Shown in pieces: positions 10,696 through 21,112 of a stretch of 50,620 bases of DNA; the stretch's first letter is position 1, and the number at the start of each line of letters is the position of its first letter. The position numbers were made by a program, and so were the translations under genes. Location: positions 867,999-918,618 of the forward strand of contig BFEA01000076.1 of NCBI GenBank assembly GCA_003427395.1, written 5' to 3'. This DNA comes from Chara braunii (taxonomy: Eukaryota > Streptophyta > Charophyceae > Charales > Characeae). Under the pieces are notes generated by a model. The model searched no databases. It was not told the DNA's origin and saw nothing but the letters and a program-made list of their open reading frames with translations.

Positions 10696-11187
10696 ATGAT
10701 TGAGCACGGCAACAAACATCGTCGGCCATCGCAGTTCCAAGAAGGAGATCTGGTATGGGTAAAGTCAAAAACATTTGCCTTGGAAAAAAACGTGTCTCAA
10801 AAACTGTTGCATATCTACTATGGTCCTTGGGAAGTTCTCAAGGTGATTGGGGATGCAGATGGACCTTCCTATCGAATCGATGTGCCCCCACACCTAAGGA
10901 CCTACCCTCCCTTTCACGCATCTAAATTGCTACCGTATGTAGAAGGAGATAACTTTCCTAACATGTTATATATGTTCCCACCCTCCATGACTGAAGGATA
11001 CGAAGTTGAGAAAATTCTGGAACATGGCTATTTTTCTACAGGTGGCAGTGGAAGGCCCCAGAAGCAGTATAAGGTAAAGTTCAAGTCTCAACCTCCATCT
11101 GAAGCCAGATGGTTTAAAAAGAAAGAACTCCTACCTACTGCTCCTGATATTGTTCCTACATATGAACGTGGGTTAAAGGGAAACTGA
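10696..11187 (+). pseudogene. Integrase C-terminal domain and chromodomain of E2
   Basis: QEGDLVWVKSK and YGPWEVLKVIG are the GPY/F module typical of the chromovirus integrase C terminus. HLRTYPPFHASKLLPY is its conserved end. From about residue 95 a chromodomain-like fold follows: VEKILEHG, then QYKVKFKSQPPSEARWFKKKEL. This replaces the usual YLVKWKG...TWEP core, as is common in green-lineage chromoviruses. The chromodomain would direct insertion to heterochromatin. The TGA at 11185-11187 ends pol and overlaps the candidate LTR start. Confidence 0.85.
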
Positions 11188-12457
11188 TGCCTTTTCTGCG
11201 ATGGAACTCGAAAATTGGGCCGGCAGGAATGCAATAACCCATGTTGTGTGCCTCGTGGAAGAACTGAGGGCCTCACTAGGCCACACCTATGCCCATGCCG
11301 AAAAGGGGAAAAAGGCCCCAGCTAAAGATTCAGGGCCTGAGCGAGGTACAATTGACAAAAGTCAACTATCGGGACCCAACAGCCCCAGCCCAGGCCGCCG
11401 GTCACACACACACACTTGTTTGTATGCAGGTACCCAGACAACATCAGGACCAAGGGGAAATCTGCAACTGTACACCATCCAGGCCCTCGGCCGTGATTCA
11501 ATTTGTACGACTGTGGGGAGGGGACCCGAGACCACACAGCCTCGTCAAACACTACAAAGGGACTGGTCTCGAGGTGGTCAAGATTCAGTCTTGATATGCT
11601 GCTTGGAAGCTGGCTCGATTCTGACTAGACGCTGACATTGGCGCTGGCTTGACGTTGGTGAGACGCTGGCTTGATGTTGGTTGTGCCCAGGCACTGTGGA
11701 CGACGACGCGGGACTGTGAGGCCATGCTGGCGCTTTCTGCTTTGTGCGCCAGACATCGCTGATGTGGCACTGCCACCTGTCTGTCCTATTGATGTAACGC
11801 ATGCCACTTGTCTGCATTGCTGATGTGGCGCATGCCACTTGTTTGCATTGCTGATGTGGCGCATGCCACTGGTCTACATTGCTGATGTGGCGCATGCCAC
11901 TTATCTACATTGCTGACGAGGCGCTGCCAAATGTCTACATTGTGTTGCTGATGTGGTGCTGCCACCTGTCTTCATTGATGATGTGGCGCATGCCACCTGT
12001 TTCTACATCTTGCATTGGCCACGTTGTCTTCATGAGGTGACTGGTTGCGACAAGGAGGAGATCGGGATCTGTGGATGATTGGGATCGGGTACTCACCTGA
12101 GTCACCTGAGGTTGAAGTCGTTACCGTATCTGCTGTTGTCTTCATGGTCTTCACGAGATAAGAGTGCCACATGGCACTTCTGGGTGTTCAGGACTTATCA
12201 TACTTGTTATTACTGGTTGATGACGTGAAGGCAAGAGGAAGCCCGAAGAAGAAGTGGGGTTTGATTGGATTACTCTTGTGTGCTCGTTGTTTATCTCTTC
12301 CACCTTCCCCTCTGTCTCTCCTCCCTCCACTCTCTTCGTCTATTGATAACGAGATACTGTTTCAGATATCACTTCACTTAACTGGAGACTTTGTGCAGAT
12401 CTGAGACTACTTGTGCTTTGACGTCTGATGAGTATCTGCCAGACTGGGTTCATTACA
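11185..12457 (+). repeat. Candidate 3' LTR of E2 (boundaries tentative)
   Basis: A purine-rich run (AAAGGGAAAC) precedes a TG at 11185, as a polypurine tract precedes a 3' LTR. A TTACA end at 12453-12457 is one possible terminus. No second copy exists in the window, so neither edge can be confirmed. The stretch holds no convincing ORF and includes the 31-bp tandem repeat. Confidence 0.35.
11758..12005. repeat. 31-bp tandem repeat, about eight units
   Basis: Unit starts fall at 11788, 11819, 11850, 11881 and 11912 with exact 31-bp spacing; degenerate units flank them (one 30 bp, later ones with insertions). Each unit carries GTGGCGCATGCCAC, an imperfect palindrome with GTGGC/GCCAC arms around a GCAT centre. 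Confidence 0.9.
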
Positions 12458-13420
12458 CATCAAACAGAACTGCCTGGTAAACCGTAGGCAAAGAGGGAGA
12501 AGAGGACAACAAATGAGGGGCGGTGACAAACTGTTTCGTCGGAGTTTGACCAACTCATCTGGAGGCTGAACCCTCAACAGTCTGCAGAATCCCCTAACTG
12601 ATTACACTGAGTGATAATCCACATTAACCCCGGTTGTGGTGGTTAAGCATCAACGACTGCCCGACAACTGATACCCTGAGGTGGGCACCAACCACTGCCC
12701 TCAAGGTACCTGTGACGAAAAAAGCAGACTATCAATCACCCACACCAGATGGAAAGCTCTACAGACTGTCGGTTCACAACTTCACACCCCATCACAAGCC
12801 AACAAAATACATAGCTGTTCCCTGCATGAGGAGAAGACGGCTTTAACCAAAAAAAAAGACAGTGCTTCTGCCCAGGACAAGATGTGCACTTTTTGCCCCC
12901 AGTGTGCGCTTTACCCACCAAGGTTTGTCTCAATTGAAATATCATCTTCTTTTCATAAATTTTTGGATCTCATGGTTCAGAACTTCAGATCTGTTGAAGT
13001 AACGCTGCAACTCCCTGGCGGTGAGCAGTACCTGCTGGTAACTGAGGCTGTGGTCCCACAACTTTTCACAGCTGAGAAGGCGCCGTCCTATCACCACCCT
13101 GCTCCCCATGTGGAGGCAAAAGTCAAGGACAAAAATAAACAAGCTAAGCTGCTTTCCTGCCGCGCTGCTGGAAACCCCAACAAAAAGCAGCAGGGAAGGC
13201 TGCTTTCGTGCCGAGGTGACTGACATCACCATGGGGATACGGTCTTTTTTTTTTTTTTTTTAATGGTGTGGATTTCTTTATCAGCCACTCAAATGGGACA
13301 CTGATTTGTCACGCTGCAATGATGGACAACGTACAGGTTCTGTTGTAGCTCATACAATCCAAGCATGCACACAAAACTGCGAGTGCAAACGCTGAACGGT
13401 AGGCAAACCAGAGACAGTAA
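12458..13420. other. Unassigned spacer between E2 and E3
   Basis: No conserved protein or RNA gene recognised. A T-run lies at 13243-13261. A motif near 12812-12858 (GATGAGGAGAAGACGGCTTT-like followed by an A-run) resembles one at 22632-22680 (GATGAGGAAAACGCAGCTT plus A-run). This hints at a shared short retroposed sequence. Confidence 0.5.
13417..13420. repeat. E3 target-site duplication, left copy (GTAA)
   Basis: GTAA directly before the 5' LTR TG; the same four bases follow the 3' LTR at 21805-21808. Confidence 0.75.
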
Positions 13421-14330
13421 TGCGAGGCTCAAGGCCTCGATACGCCCTACTGGGCCCTATTTTCAGTACAGTCGGCCGCCCTAAGTGAAGGCAGGGCCGA
13501 CCAAGGCCTACAGGCCCATTTTTGGGGTCACCACAGGCAGTTGTGCAGCACCAGTAGGTTGAGAGCGCTCAGGCCCAGGCTGCCTCTTTCGCATGTAACT
13601 GAGGCAGGCCCTGGGCCAGATACGCAACACGGGCCGAACACAGGCTGCGGGCAGTTGGGCACGGGTAACCACCACAGGCCCTGCGCCTGATTCGTTCGGA
13701 CTGGGGCTCAGCCTCACGGGGCCTACCAGAAGCTTCTGGACCGAGGCCCAGTGCAGGCAGGCCGCACGCAGCGGGCAGTTCACTTCCATTTAGGAAAGTG
13801 CCTGTCCCAGCACTCGACACTCAGGCACTGGCTGCATGCTGCGCAAGCGCTGCTGCGCTAGCGCTCACGTGCTCACAGGCGAGCTGGATGAGCAAGCAGC
13901 CGTAGCCGAGCTGCACTGTTGTATGCTGGATGGGGCGCATGGTGGTCCTTGGGTGCAAGTGGCATCTGTGAGTGGGGGATCGAGGTTGTGAGTGATACGA
14001 GAGACATACATGGTGCTTGAGGCGAACGGCATTGGCCGAGATCTGCTCGTACTTGGGGAGCTGTTGACGTCACCAGCGGCATTGTAGATAGGCTAGATAG
14101 GATCTGCCATTTGTAGTCTGGGCGCAGAGCGCCAGATTGGATGTCGACATTGGTTCTTTGTTGATGATGATGAGACTATTCGAACATTGTCACTTATGAG
14201 CTTTTGCTGTACTCTTATTTGGTGGGACTCATGTTGCAATTCTGCTTTTGGTTCGAGGTCACGACTATCTGGTCTCATGTGTATGATGCTGCTTGGTTTC
14301 TGAAGTTTGCTATCGGTCATTTTCCTTGCA
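13421..14330 (+). repeat. E3 5' LTR
   Basis: Begins TGCGAGGC and ends CCTTGCA. It is collinear with 20915-21804 over its whole length, with small indels (for example extra bases near 14083-14105 and 14210-14220). GGGCC-rich 5' part, AT-richer 3' part. It would carry promoter and polyadenylation signals; no TATA box was confidently placed. Confidence 0.93.
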
Positions 14331-15577
14331 ATTTAGAATCGGAGCTGTGGTACGTTGCGCTCATCTGGCGCTTGTCTTCTGCCTATGCGGTACATGCATG
14401 CGGTCTGTTGAGCGAGCGGCCGTAGGGAGTGTGTAGTGAGGAGGGTGAAGGCAAGCAGGGCGACCCAGGAGGTGAGGGGTATCGCCAGGAAGGCTACGAG
14501 GTGAATGGTGGGTGTTCACAGTGTGATGAGAACTCTGATGTGCGATTGATGCCGAGGTGGAACGGCGGTGTAATGCTGGTTGTGCCGAAACAGCGATTGG
14601 TCATCACAATCGACATCAGGTCATCTGGTGAGAATATTTGTGGTTAGGGGCAGCCATTTTGAGGTACGTTGCACCTAACCTTATCTACCCTCTTCGACAC
14701 TTCTTACCGTGAGGTTGTGTGTTCTGTCTTGAGAGTCCTCTCATGTGAGGAGTCGAGTGCGCTCAACCTTGAGAGTCGGCATTTTTCACGTGGAGCATCT
14801 GGAAGGAGAGGGCGGAGCTTTCTGAAGGGTCCTGAACGAAGCACTGGGTCACGGTCACCATGCCAACCCACCAGGAGTAGAGCACGCATGCTTTGCTGCT
14901 TCGTCCTTTGTCTGCTTGCTGGGCTAATAGATGGGTTATGAGGGGCAGGCCAGCCCTACAGGGGAGACGAGAACCGGACGTCTATAAATAAACATCGGTG
15001 GGGTACCTTCCATTGGCTGCGATCGTCGTCCTGTCCGCGACGTTAAAGAATTCCTGAGGACTGCGGGGGCCGTCCTTAAATGCCTCCTAATCAGCCAATC
15101 GGTCGGTGTAAGGCTCGCTGCACGCGAGGATAAACAATGTGCAGGGCTGGCCAGCTCAGCATACACTCGGGGCACAGGGGCGGGCCGTGTGCACACCTTT
15201 AGACACACACGCTGTCTTGGATCGCTCAGGGACGCTGACGTCAAGAGACCATCAAGAGGAACTGAGGGAGGGGTAGATTCCAGGTGATAAGTTCATGTTT
15301 AATTCCACTCTGCAAATATCCACACAGACGATTCTATTTTATTCTTGATTAGTTAGATGGACTGCCATTGCAATCTCACAGACAACAATAGTTAGATCTA
15401 CTCTCTGTTCGTGGACTAAGTAAAAGTAGTTTCGTTTGTAGGAATATGAACTTACCTGTTGAACCCAAATGTATATACTCTGGCTTAGTCACCGATTGAT
15501 TATAAATCGGTCTGTGCACTATGCTGCGGTAGGCATCGAGTGTGACCTAGTGCAGTTTGTGTACAGTTTTGTAGCTT
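14331..15577 (+). other. E3 5' leader between LTR and gag
   Basis: Lies between the 5' LTR and the gag start. A TGG at 14348-14350 is a possible primer-binding-site start, but it does not match a familiar tRNA 3' end and sits 17 bases from the LTR, so the PBS is unresolved. No convincing ORF. Confidence 0.6.
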
Positions 15578-16380
15578 ATGAGCGATGGGGAGACCACTAG
15601 CGAGGACGACAAGATCTTGCGATCGGCTAGACGCCCTATAGCCCACGTGGCATTAGGACCCGAGGGTGACAGGTTACTGTTCCGCCAGCTTAGGGAGAGA
15701 CAACAGCAGCAACGGAGAGCTACGGCAGCAGAGGCCAGCAGGGCGTTCGCAAGCGAAGCTGCTGCTTCAGCAACCATGGCAACTGCTGCGCAGCAGAGTT
15801 CCCAGGCCAGCAGTTCAGGGTCCATAGGGTCAATGATTGCATAGACCCTGAGTCAGTCCACTGGCGTTATGGCAAGCCAGTCAATAGTGTTGACGCCTGA
15901 TGAGGTCGCCATATAGCAAGCAGCTCTTCGCGAGGCACAACTACAAAAGGCTTTAGGGGAGATAAAGGCGGAGAAAGAGAAGGTGATTAGAAGAAGAGTC
16001 AGGATGCAGCGGAGATAAGTGGATATTAGTGAGTTAGTGTTGATGGACCTGACAGAGATGGATGATGATGTGAGGACCCTGAGGATGGTCTTGCTAGGTG
16101 TAGTAGAGATGCAGGATCACCAAATGACGCTCTTACAGGACATTCAACAAAGCCTGGCCGTATTGGTCGGGAGAGCTCAGGCGGCACCATCACCATCAGG
16201 GCTTGGTGCCTGACCCGTGGTACAACCACCTCCTTTTGTCCCACCGGTGACTGGGGTATCCCCATACATAGCTCCAGCGTTAGTACAATCCGCTTCCCTA
16301 AGTATGCCATTGACGGGAGGATTCTCAGTAGGTCCTAGAGTACAGGTCCTTGTACAGACAGTGTATTCCCAACCTCCGTC
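15578..16380 (+). pseudogene. Gag N-terminal part of E3
   Basis: A single frame from MSDGETTSEDD runs through four in-frame stops (15842, 15914, 16016, 16211). It comprises an Arg/Gln-rich helix, an Ala/Ser-rich run, a Lys/Glu coiled coil, a Met/Leu/Asp-rich helix (16019-16200) and a Pro/Val-rich tail. This looks like the N-terminal gag of a plant-type chromovirus. The central capsid segment is absent: the frame ends where the inverted block begins, near 16381. Confidence 0.75.
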
Positions 16381-16802
16381 ACAAACTCAGTTATCAGCGC
16401 ACCGAGAAAGTCTGGCCTACACGACAACGCATCAACAACTTTGTTGTACTCTCCTTTGATGTACTGGGGCTCGGAGTCATACTGCTCAATGACTTCGATC
16501 CAACGTTTCAATGCATCAGAAAGCACAGACTGGGTTCTCATCCACTTCAAGGTCTGATGATCAGTCCTGACGTAGACGAACCTCCCAAGGATGTAGTGTC
16601 CCCAGTGGGTTAGCGCTTTGTAGATCGCATAGAGCTCCTTCTCATAAGTGGACTTAGCCAACTTCTGAGAGGGCATCTTTTTGGACAAGTACTCAACAGG
16701 CCTCAACTTTGACCCCTCCTGCTGTGCGAGCACGATGCCTATGTCATATTGGCTAGCATCCGTGGTGACTATAAACAACTTGTCAGGATCGGGAAGCTTC
16801 AA
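16335..16802 (-). pseudogene. RNase H of E3 (inverted block)
   Basis: TTDASQYDIG, YEKELYAIYKAL, RTDHQTLKW and NKVVDALSCR give the four acidic positions of Ty3/gypsy RNase H. The last ~15 codons (after LGALITEF) read across the inversion breakpoint into the opposite strand of gag and are not genuine. Confidence 0.9.
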
Positions 16803-17066
16803 GACCTCATGGTGTGTTAAAGCATGCTTCAGATGTCTGAAAGCAGCCTCACACCTGTCTGCCCACTCTTATGGGGTGTCAAGGTGAGTCAGGTCCGTCA
16901 AAGGGGCGGCAACTATGCTATAGTTTTTCACAAAATTGCGATAGTAGCCGGTCATCCCTAAGAAGGACCTCATCTCAGTCACAGACTGAGGACGCGGCCA
17001 ATCACGAATGCTGGCCACCTTCACATCACCAGTCTTGAATCCCTCTGCGGAAATCTCATGACCCAA
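16381..17066 (-). repeat. E3 inverted repeat, left arm (RT C-term/RNase H, minus)
   Basis: Reverse complement of this arm closely matches plus-strand 18731-19375, starting at a GGTCATGAGATTTCCGC phrase. The left arm retains the full RNase H. The right arm has lost two short pieces of about 20 bases each. The 1.66-kb spacer carries RT N-terminal, protease and gag zinc-knuckle sequence on the minus strand. Confidence 0.92.
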
Positions 17067-17485
17067 CTTATCCAAGTAGTCATGAAAGATCTGGTTCATT
17101 ATGTGTTGAAAGGTGCCAGAAGCATTGCAAAGGCCAAAATGCATCACCACAAACTCGTACAGACCGTACCTGGTCTGAAAAGCGGTTTTGTGTTGATCCT
17201 CAGGCCGTATTGCAATCTGATGATGCTCAGACTTCAGATCTATCTTACTAAGTACCGACACCCTTGCACTCGGTCCAACAAATCATCGATGCGCGGTAGG
17301 GGTTCTCTGTTCTTGACGGTGATGACATTGAGGCCCCTATAGTCAATGCATATCCTCAAAGTTCCCCCCTTTTTTGGAACAAATAAGACTGGAGATCCGT
17401 AAGGGGAGACACTTGGCCGAATCCAACCCGTCTCTATGAGTTGCTTGAGTTGTCGGCGGAGCTCATCAAGCTCGCCTGAAGACAT
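16869..17485 (-). pseudogene. Reverse transcriptase of E3 (inverted block), catalytic motif deleted
   Basis: Two overlapping frames (17485-17240 and 17261-16869) give [39 protein letters not shown] (motif A) and MHFGLCNASGTFQ (motif B). The sequence then jumps from FHDYLDKL straight to GHEISAEG. About 40 residues are missing, including the YxDD catalytic motif. The connection domain SFLGMTGYYRNFV follows. The deletion endpoint is exactly the start of the inverted repeat, linking it to the rearrangement. Confidence 0.92.
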
Positions 17486-17529
17486 CCGATAGATCGTACC
17501 CTTCGGAATGCTAGACTCTAGGATAATCT

Positions 17530-18389
17530 CTATCGCGTGGACGACCGATAAATCCTACCCTTCGGAATGCTAGACTCTGGGATAATCTCTATCGCGTGGA
17601 CGACCTCCCTCTCAACAACCCCTTTTGGCTCTTCGAATAGATCAGGGTACTTAGCGACTACTCCCTCTATCTCCGGCGGCATTTTCACCGGCTCGCCTAC
17701 TGCAGAGACATAAACTAGATACATACCCTCCTCCGGATTTTGCTTATAATAATTGTAGAATCCGGCTGCACACATGCACCCATAGGACTCGATCAGACTA
17801 CTAGCCTTAAACTTACGTAATCTGGCAGTCCCCCCAACAGGCAGAATGTGTTTGACCACTTTTCGGTCCCAGTCATACTGGGGCTGTGCAACCGAAAGAT
17901 AGTACATACCCAATAGGATGTCGATTGGGAGATCATCGCTGACTAGGAACGAGACGTGATGTCTTGTTCCCCTCCCACGTACGGGAAACAACACTCAATG
18001 TCCTTAAGGTAGTCGTAGACTACCATGTGTTGTTTGTTGGCACAGGTCGATTCCACATGTCGACTCAGGCGCTGCACTTGCCCCTGTAAGCGCAGCCTCT
18101 CAACGCACGCACGAGTAATGAAGTTTCGTGTCAAGCAAGTGTCATAATAGGCCCCGACCTTACGGCCACCGATGACTACCTCGCCGACGAACAACTCTCC
18201 CTCAGGAGCTTTGGCCATAGCCGTCCAAGAAGCGAGCAAGTCTGATCTAGACCACTCCTCCTCTAGCTCCTCTAAGGACTCAAACACATTCAGCGAATAG
18301 AGGATCGCTGAGCCCGAATGTGTTTGCGGGACGGTAATGGAGTCGGTAGCTTGGGCCATCTCTCGAGATGGTGAGGGTGTGTCCACCAC
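17530..18389 (-). pseudogene. Protease and RT N-terminal linker of E3 (inverted block)
   Basis: The protease active-site loop reads YYDTCLTRNFI where Asp-Thr/Ser-Gly is expected. The second half, DLPIDILLGMYYL, is the usual ILGxxxL end. The linker reads VVAKYPDLFEEPKGV and [18 protein letters not shown], the standard entry to chromovirus RT. A frameshift near 17960 splits the frames. A short duplication at 17535-17600 repeats sequence at 17480-17545. Confidence 0.85.
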
Positions 18390-18418
18390 CTCGACCCTAG
18401 TAGGAACAACTACTATTC

Positions 18419-18724
18419 CTACTGGCCCGACGTGTTTCTCGGAGCAGTGCCATAACTGCTGATCACATTGCTACCTACGGGAGCGGAGGATCCCAACGCC
18501 TGCCCCATTGTAGGCGGGATCTTCTCGATCACCTTCTTGTTGCGGCAGTTAAACTGGTTAGGGCCATATTGACCACAACGAATAAAGGTCTGCCTGGTGT
18601 ACCGGTCTCTCCACACGTCCCTTGTGAGACCCACTTTTTCCCATGGAGGAGCGTTAGGGTCAACTTCTCCTAGACCAGGAACCTCCACGACGTCTAACGG
18701 TGAGAAGTGCGAGTTTGTCTGCAC
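18419..18724 (-). pseudogene. Gag C-terminal zinc-knuckle region of E3 (inverted block)
   Basis: PPWEKVGLTRDVWRDRYTRQ leads into IRCGQYGPNQFNC, a CCHC-like knuckle in which the first Cys pair and the His are degraded. The first ten codons are sequence from across the breakpoint near 18697, where a plus-strand RT segment begins. Confidence 0.8.
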
Positions 18725-19403
18725 CCGTATCTTGTACTTGGGTCATGAGATTTCCGCAGAGGGATTAAAGCCCGATGATGCAAAGGTGGCCAGCATTCGT
18801 GATTGGCCGCGTCCTCAGTCTGTGACTGAGATGAGGTCCTTAGGGAATGACCGGCTACTATCGCAAATCTTATGAAAAACTATAGCATAGTTGCCGCCCC
18901 TTTGACGGACCTGACTCACCTTGACACCCCATGGGCGTGGGAAGACAGGTGTGAGGCTGCTTTCAGACATCTGAAGCATGCTTTAACACACCATGAGGTC
19001 TTGAAGCGTCCCGATTCTGACAAGTCGTTTATAGTGGCATAGGCGTCGTGCTCGCTCAGCAGGAGCGGCCAAAGTTGAGGCCTGTTGAGTACTTGTCCAA
19101 AAAGATGCCCTCTCAGAAGTTGGCTAAGCCCACCTATGAGGAGCACTAACCCACTGGAGACACTACCTCCTTGGGAGGTTTTTCTACGTCAGGACTGATC
19201 ATCAGACCCCGAAGTGGATGAGAACCTAGTCTGTGCTTTCTGATGCATTGAAATGCTGGATCGAAGTCATTGAGCAGTATGACTTCGAGCCCCAGTACAT
19301 CAAAGGAGAGTACAACAAAGTTGCTGATGTGCTGTCGTGTAGGCCAGACTTTCTCGGTGCGCTGATAACTTAGTTTGGGTTTGCCGACAATGTTACTCAG
19401 TCT
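18698..19403 (+). pseudogene. RT C-terminal part and RNase H of E3 (direct copy)
   Basis: Starts at GEKCEFVCTRILYLGHEISAE, the segment after the RT catalytic motif, then IRDWPRPQSVTEM. After frame slips it continues as an RNase H with stops and two small deletions that remove the TTDAS region. It ends at CRPDFLGALIT before a TAG. Together with the minus-strand block it shows that this part of pol is present twice. Confidence 0.88.
18731..19375 (+). repeat. E3 inverted repeat, right arm (RT C-term/RNase H, plus)
   Basis: Mirror partner of 16381-17066. It begins just after the minus-strand gag fragment and contains the RT connection region and RNase H with small deletions and stops. Confidence 0.92.
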
Positions 19404-20543
19404 TTGGTCGAAGCCTATCGCGAGGATCCGTTCATGTCAGAGATCATACGCAGACCCGAGGCGAAGGATAAAATAACGTCTGAAGAGTTTGAGTTTATCA
19501 ATGGACTGCTGTTCCTTGAGCAAGACGGGGATAAACGTTTGTGTGTTCTAAATTGGGAGTCCTTGCATAGTTTATTTTTAGGCGAGTTTCATGAAGCCAG
19601 CGGACATTTTGGATATAGGAAGACTGCAGCAAACTTGTTGCAGCAGTTCTGGTAGCCCACAATGATGAAGGATGCGAAGCTGTACGTGGAGACTTATCAA
19701 GTCCGCCAGCGAGACAAGCCACGTACCCAAGCCTCTCTTGGGCTTCTTAAGCCCCTTCCGATTCCGGAAAGGCCCGGTGAGAGCCTTTCCATGGACTTCA
19801 TGGACACACTGGTCACCAGCAAGAGCGGAATGAGACACATCTTTGTTATTGTGGATAGGTTTAGTAAGTACGCTAGGTTAGTTGCAATGCCAAAAACTGC
19901 GAAAACCGAGTACTTAATCAGACTATTTAAGGAAAACTGGGTCCGGGACTTTGGACTGCCAAAGTCTATTATCAGCGACCGGGATGTGAGATTTACGAGC
20001 GAGTTGTAGAAGGCTGCAGCTGCAGAACAGGGTACCCAGTTACAAATGACTTCCGGGAACCATCCAGAAGCAAATGGGCAAGCAGAGCAGCCGAATCGCG
20101 CTGTTCAACACCTGCTGAGACATTACATCAAGCCTAATCTGGTGGACTGGGATGAGAAACTTGCTCTCATCGCCAGTCTCTATAACAACGCAGTGCACAG
20201 CGCAACAGGGGCGAGCCCCAACAGTCTGCTACTGACTTCTAAACCTAGACTGCCATTAGATTTTCTCTTACCTGAGAATCAGCCTTTTGCTGCACCAGGC
20301 ACCTTAGACTTTGCTTATCGATATGAGCACCTGATGCAGCAAGCTGTAGCACAGATGCACAAAGCACATGCGGCGATGATAGAGTCTGAGAACAAACACC
20401 ACTGCCCATCTACAGGGTCTGGGTCAAGTCCTCAGAACTGGGACAGGAGCACGGGATCTCCCTCAAGCTCATGCCACAGTACTTTGGACCATGGGAGGTT
20501 CTCAACATTATTGGGGGTGATCCGGATGGGCCGTCATATGTAA
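19404..20543 (+). pseudogene. Integrase of E3
   Basis: Three pieces in one frame separated by TAG codons at 19653 and 20007, both at positions where family members have Trp. The zinc-binding region shows HEASGHFGYRKT, but the two cysteines are replaced (VETYQVRQRDK). The core retains SMDFMDTL (Asp), SDRDVRFTS (Asp) and NHPEANGQAEQ (Glu). After about 20400 a frameshift destroys the link to the C-terminal domain. The IN zinc finger is broken although the DDE triad survives. Confidence 0.9.
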
Positions 20544-21112
20544 TTCGGATTCCTGGTCACTTTCGCACTTACCCTGTCTTTCACGCCTCCAAACTTGCAC
20601 CTTTCAAGGAAACTGACCAGTTTCCCTCTTGTCGTTCAATGCTGCCCCCAACCATGGATGGAGAGGTCGACATCGATGACATCGTGGACCACAGGGAAAT
20701 GCCAGTTCCAAGACCAACAGGCAGGGGACGTCCTCCTAAGCGGAAGTTGCAGTATTGCGATCGGTTACATCACACTGATCCTAAGGAGGACAAATGGTTT
20801 ACTAGGGAGCAACTGATGCAGACCGCTCCACATGCTGTCACTCACTGCAGAAAGGAAAGCGCCAGATTGAGTAATGGGACTTCTCAGAGGACTGTAGAAG
20901 TATGGAGGAGGGAATGCGAGGCTCAAGGCCTCGATACGCCCTACTGGGCCCTATTTTCAGTACAGTCGGCCGCCATAAGTGAAGGCAGGCCCGACCAAGA
21001 CCTACAGGCCCATTTTTGGGGTCACCACGCAACTGGGGAAATTCAGGCAGCTGCGCAGCGCCAGTTGGTTGAGAGCGCCCAGGCCCAGGCTGCCTCTTTC
21101 GCATGTAACTGA
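20471..21112 (+). pseudogene. Integrase C-terminal domain and chromodomain of E3, running into the LTR
   Basis: YFGPWEVLNIIG and HFRTYPVFHASKLAPF form the GPY/F module. DIDDIVDHREMP, a GRGRPPKRK basic stretch and EDKWFTREQLMQTAP follow, matching the chromodomain-like tail. The open frame then crosses the polypurine tract and continues about 200 bp into the 3' LTR, to 21112. The domain itself ends near 20860. Confidence 0.85.
20900..20914 (+). promoter_or_regulatory. E3 polypurine tract
   Basis: GGAGGAGGGAA immediately precedes the TG of the 3' LTR: the plus-strand primer site for reverse transcription. Confidence 0.85.

Larger units (their letters stand above)
6141..11187 (+). mobile_element. 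Ty3/gypsy chromovirus E2 internal region, decayed
   Basis: The plus-strand order gag, zinc knuckle, protease, RT, RNase H, integrase, chromodomain is the Ty3/gypsy (Metaviridae) arrangement. The C-terminal chromodomain marks it as a chromovirus. No 5' LTR or primer-binding site is found: the LINE abuts gag, so the 5' end is missing or displaced. Stops and frameshifts occur throughout. A candidate 3' LTR follows at about 11185. Confidence 0.9.

Noticed and set aside
11578-11895. Minus-strand frames rich in HISN/QWHAPHQ repeats
   Set aside because: Translation of the 31-bp DNA tandem repeat; no conserved protein.
11758-12005. CRISPR array
   Set aside because: Units are contiguous 31-bp tandem repeats without unique spacers, and the DNA is eukaryotic.
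14231-14260. tRNA gene (GGTTCGA-like B box)
   Set aside because: Lies inside an LTR, present in both LTRs, without an acceptor stem or A box at the right distance.
16217-16459. Independent plus-strand gene
   Set aside because: Same frame as the upstream gag pieces; the end reads through the inversion breakpoint.
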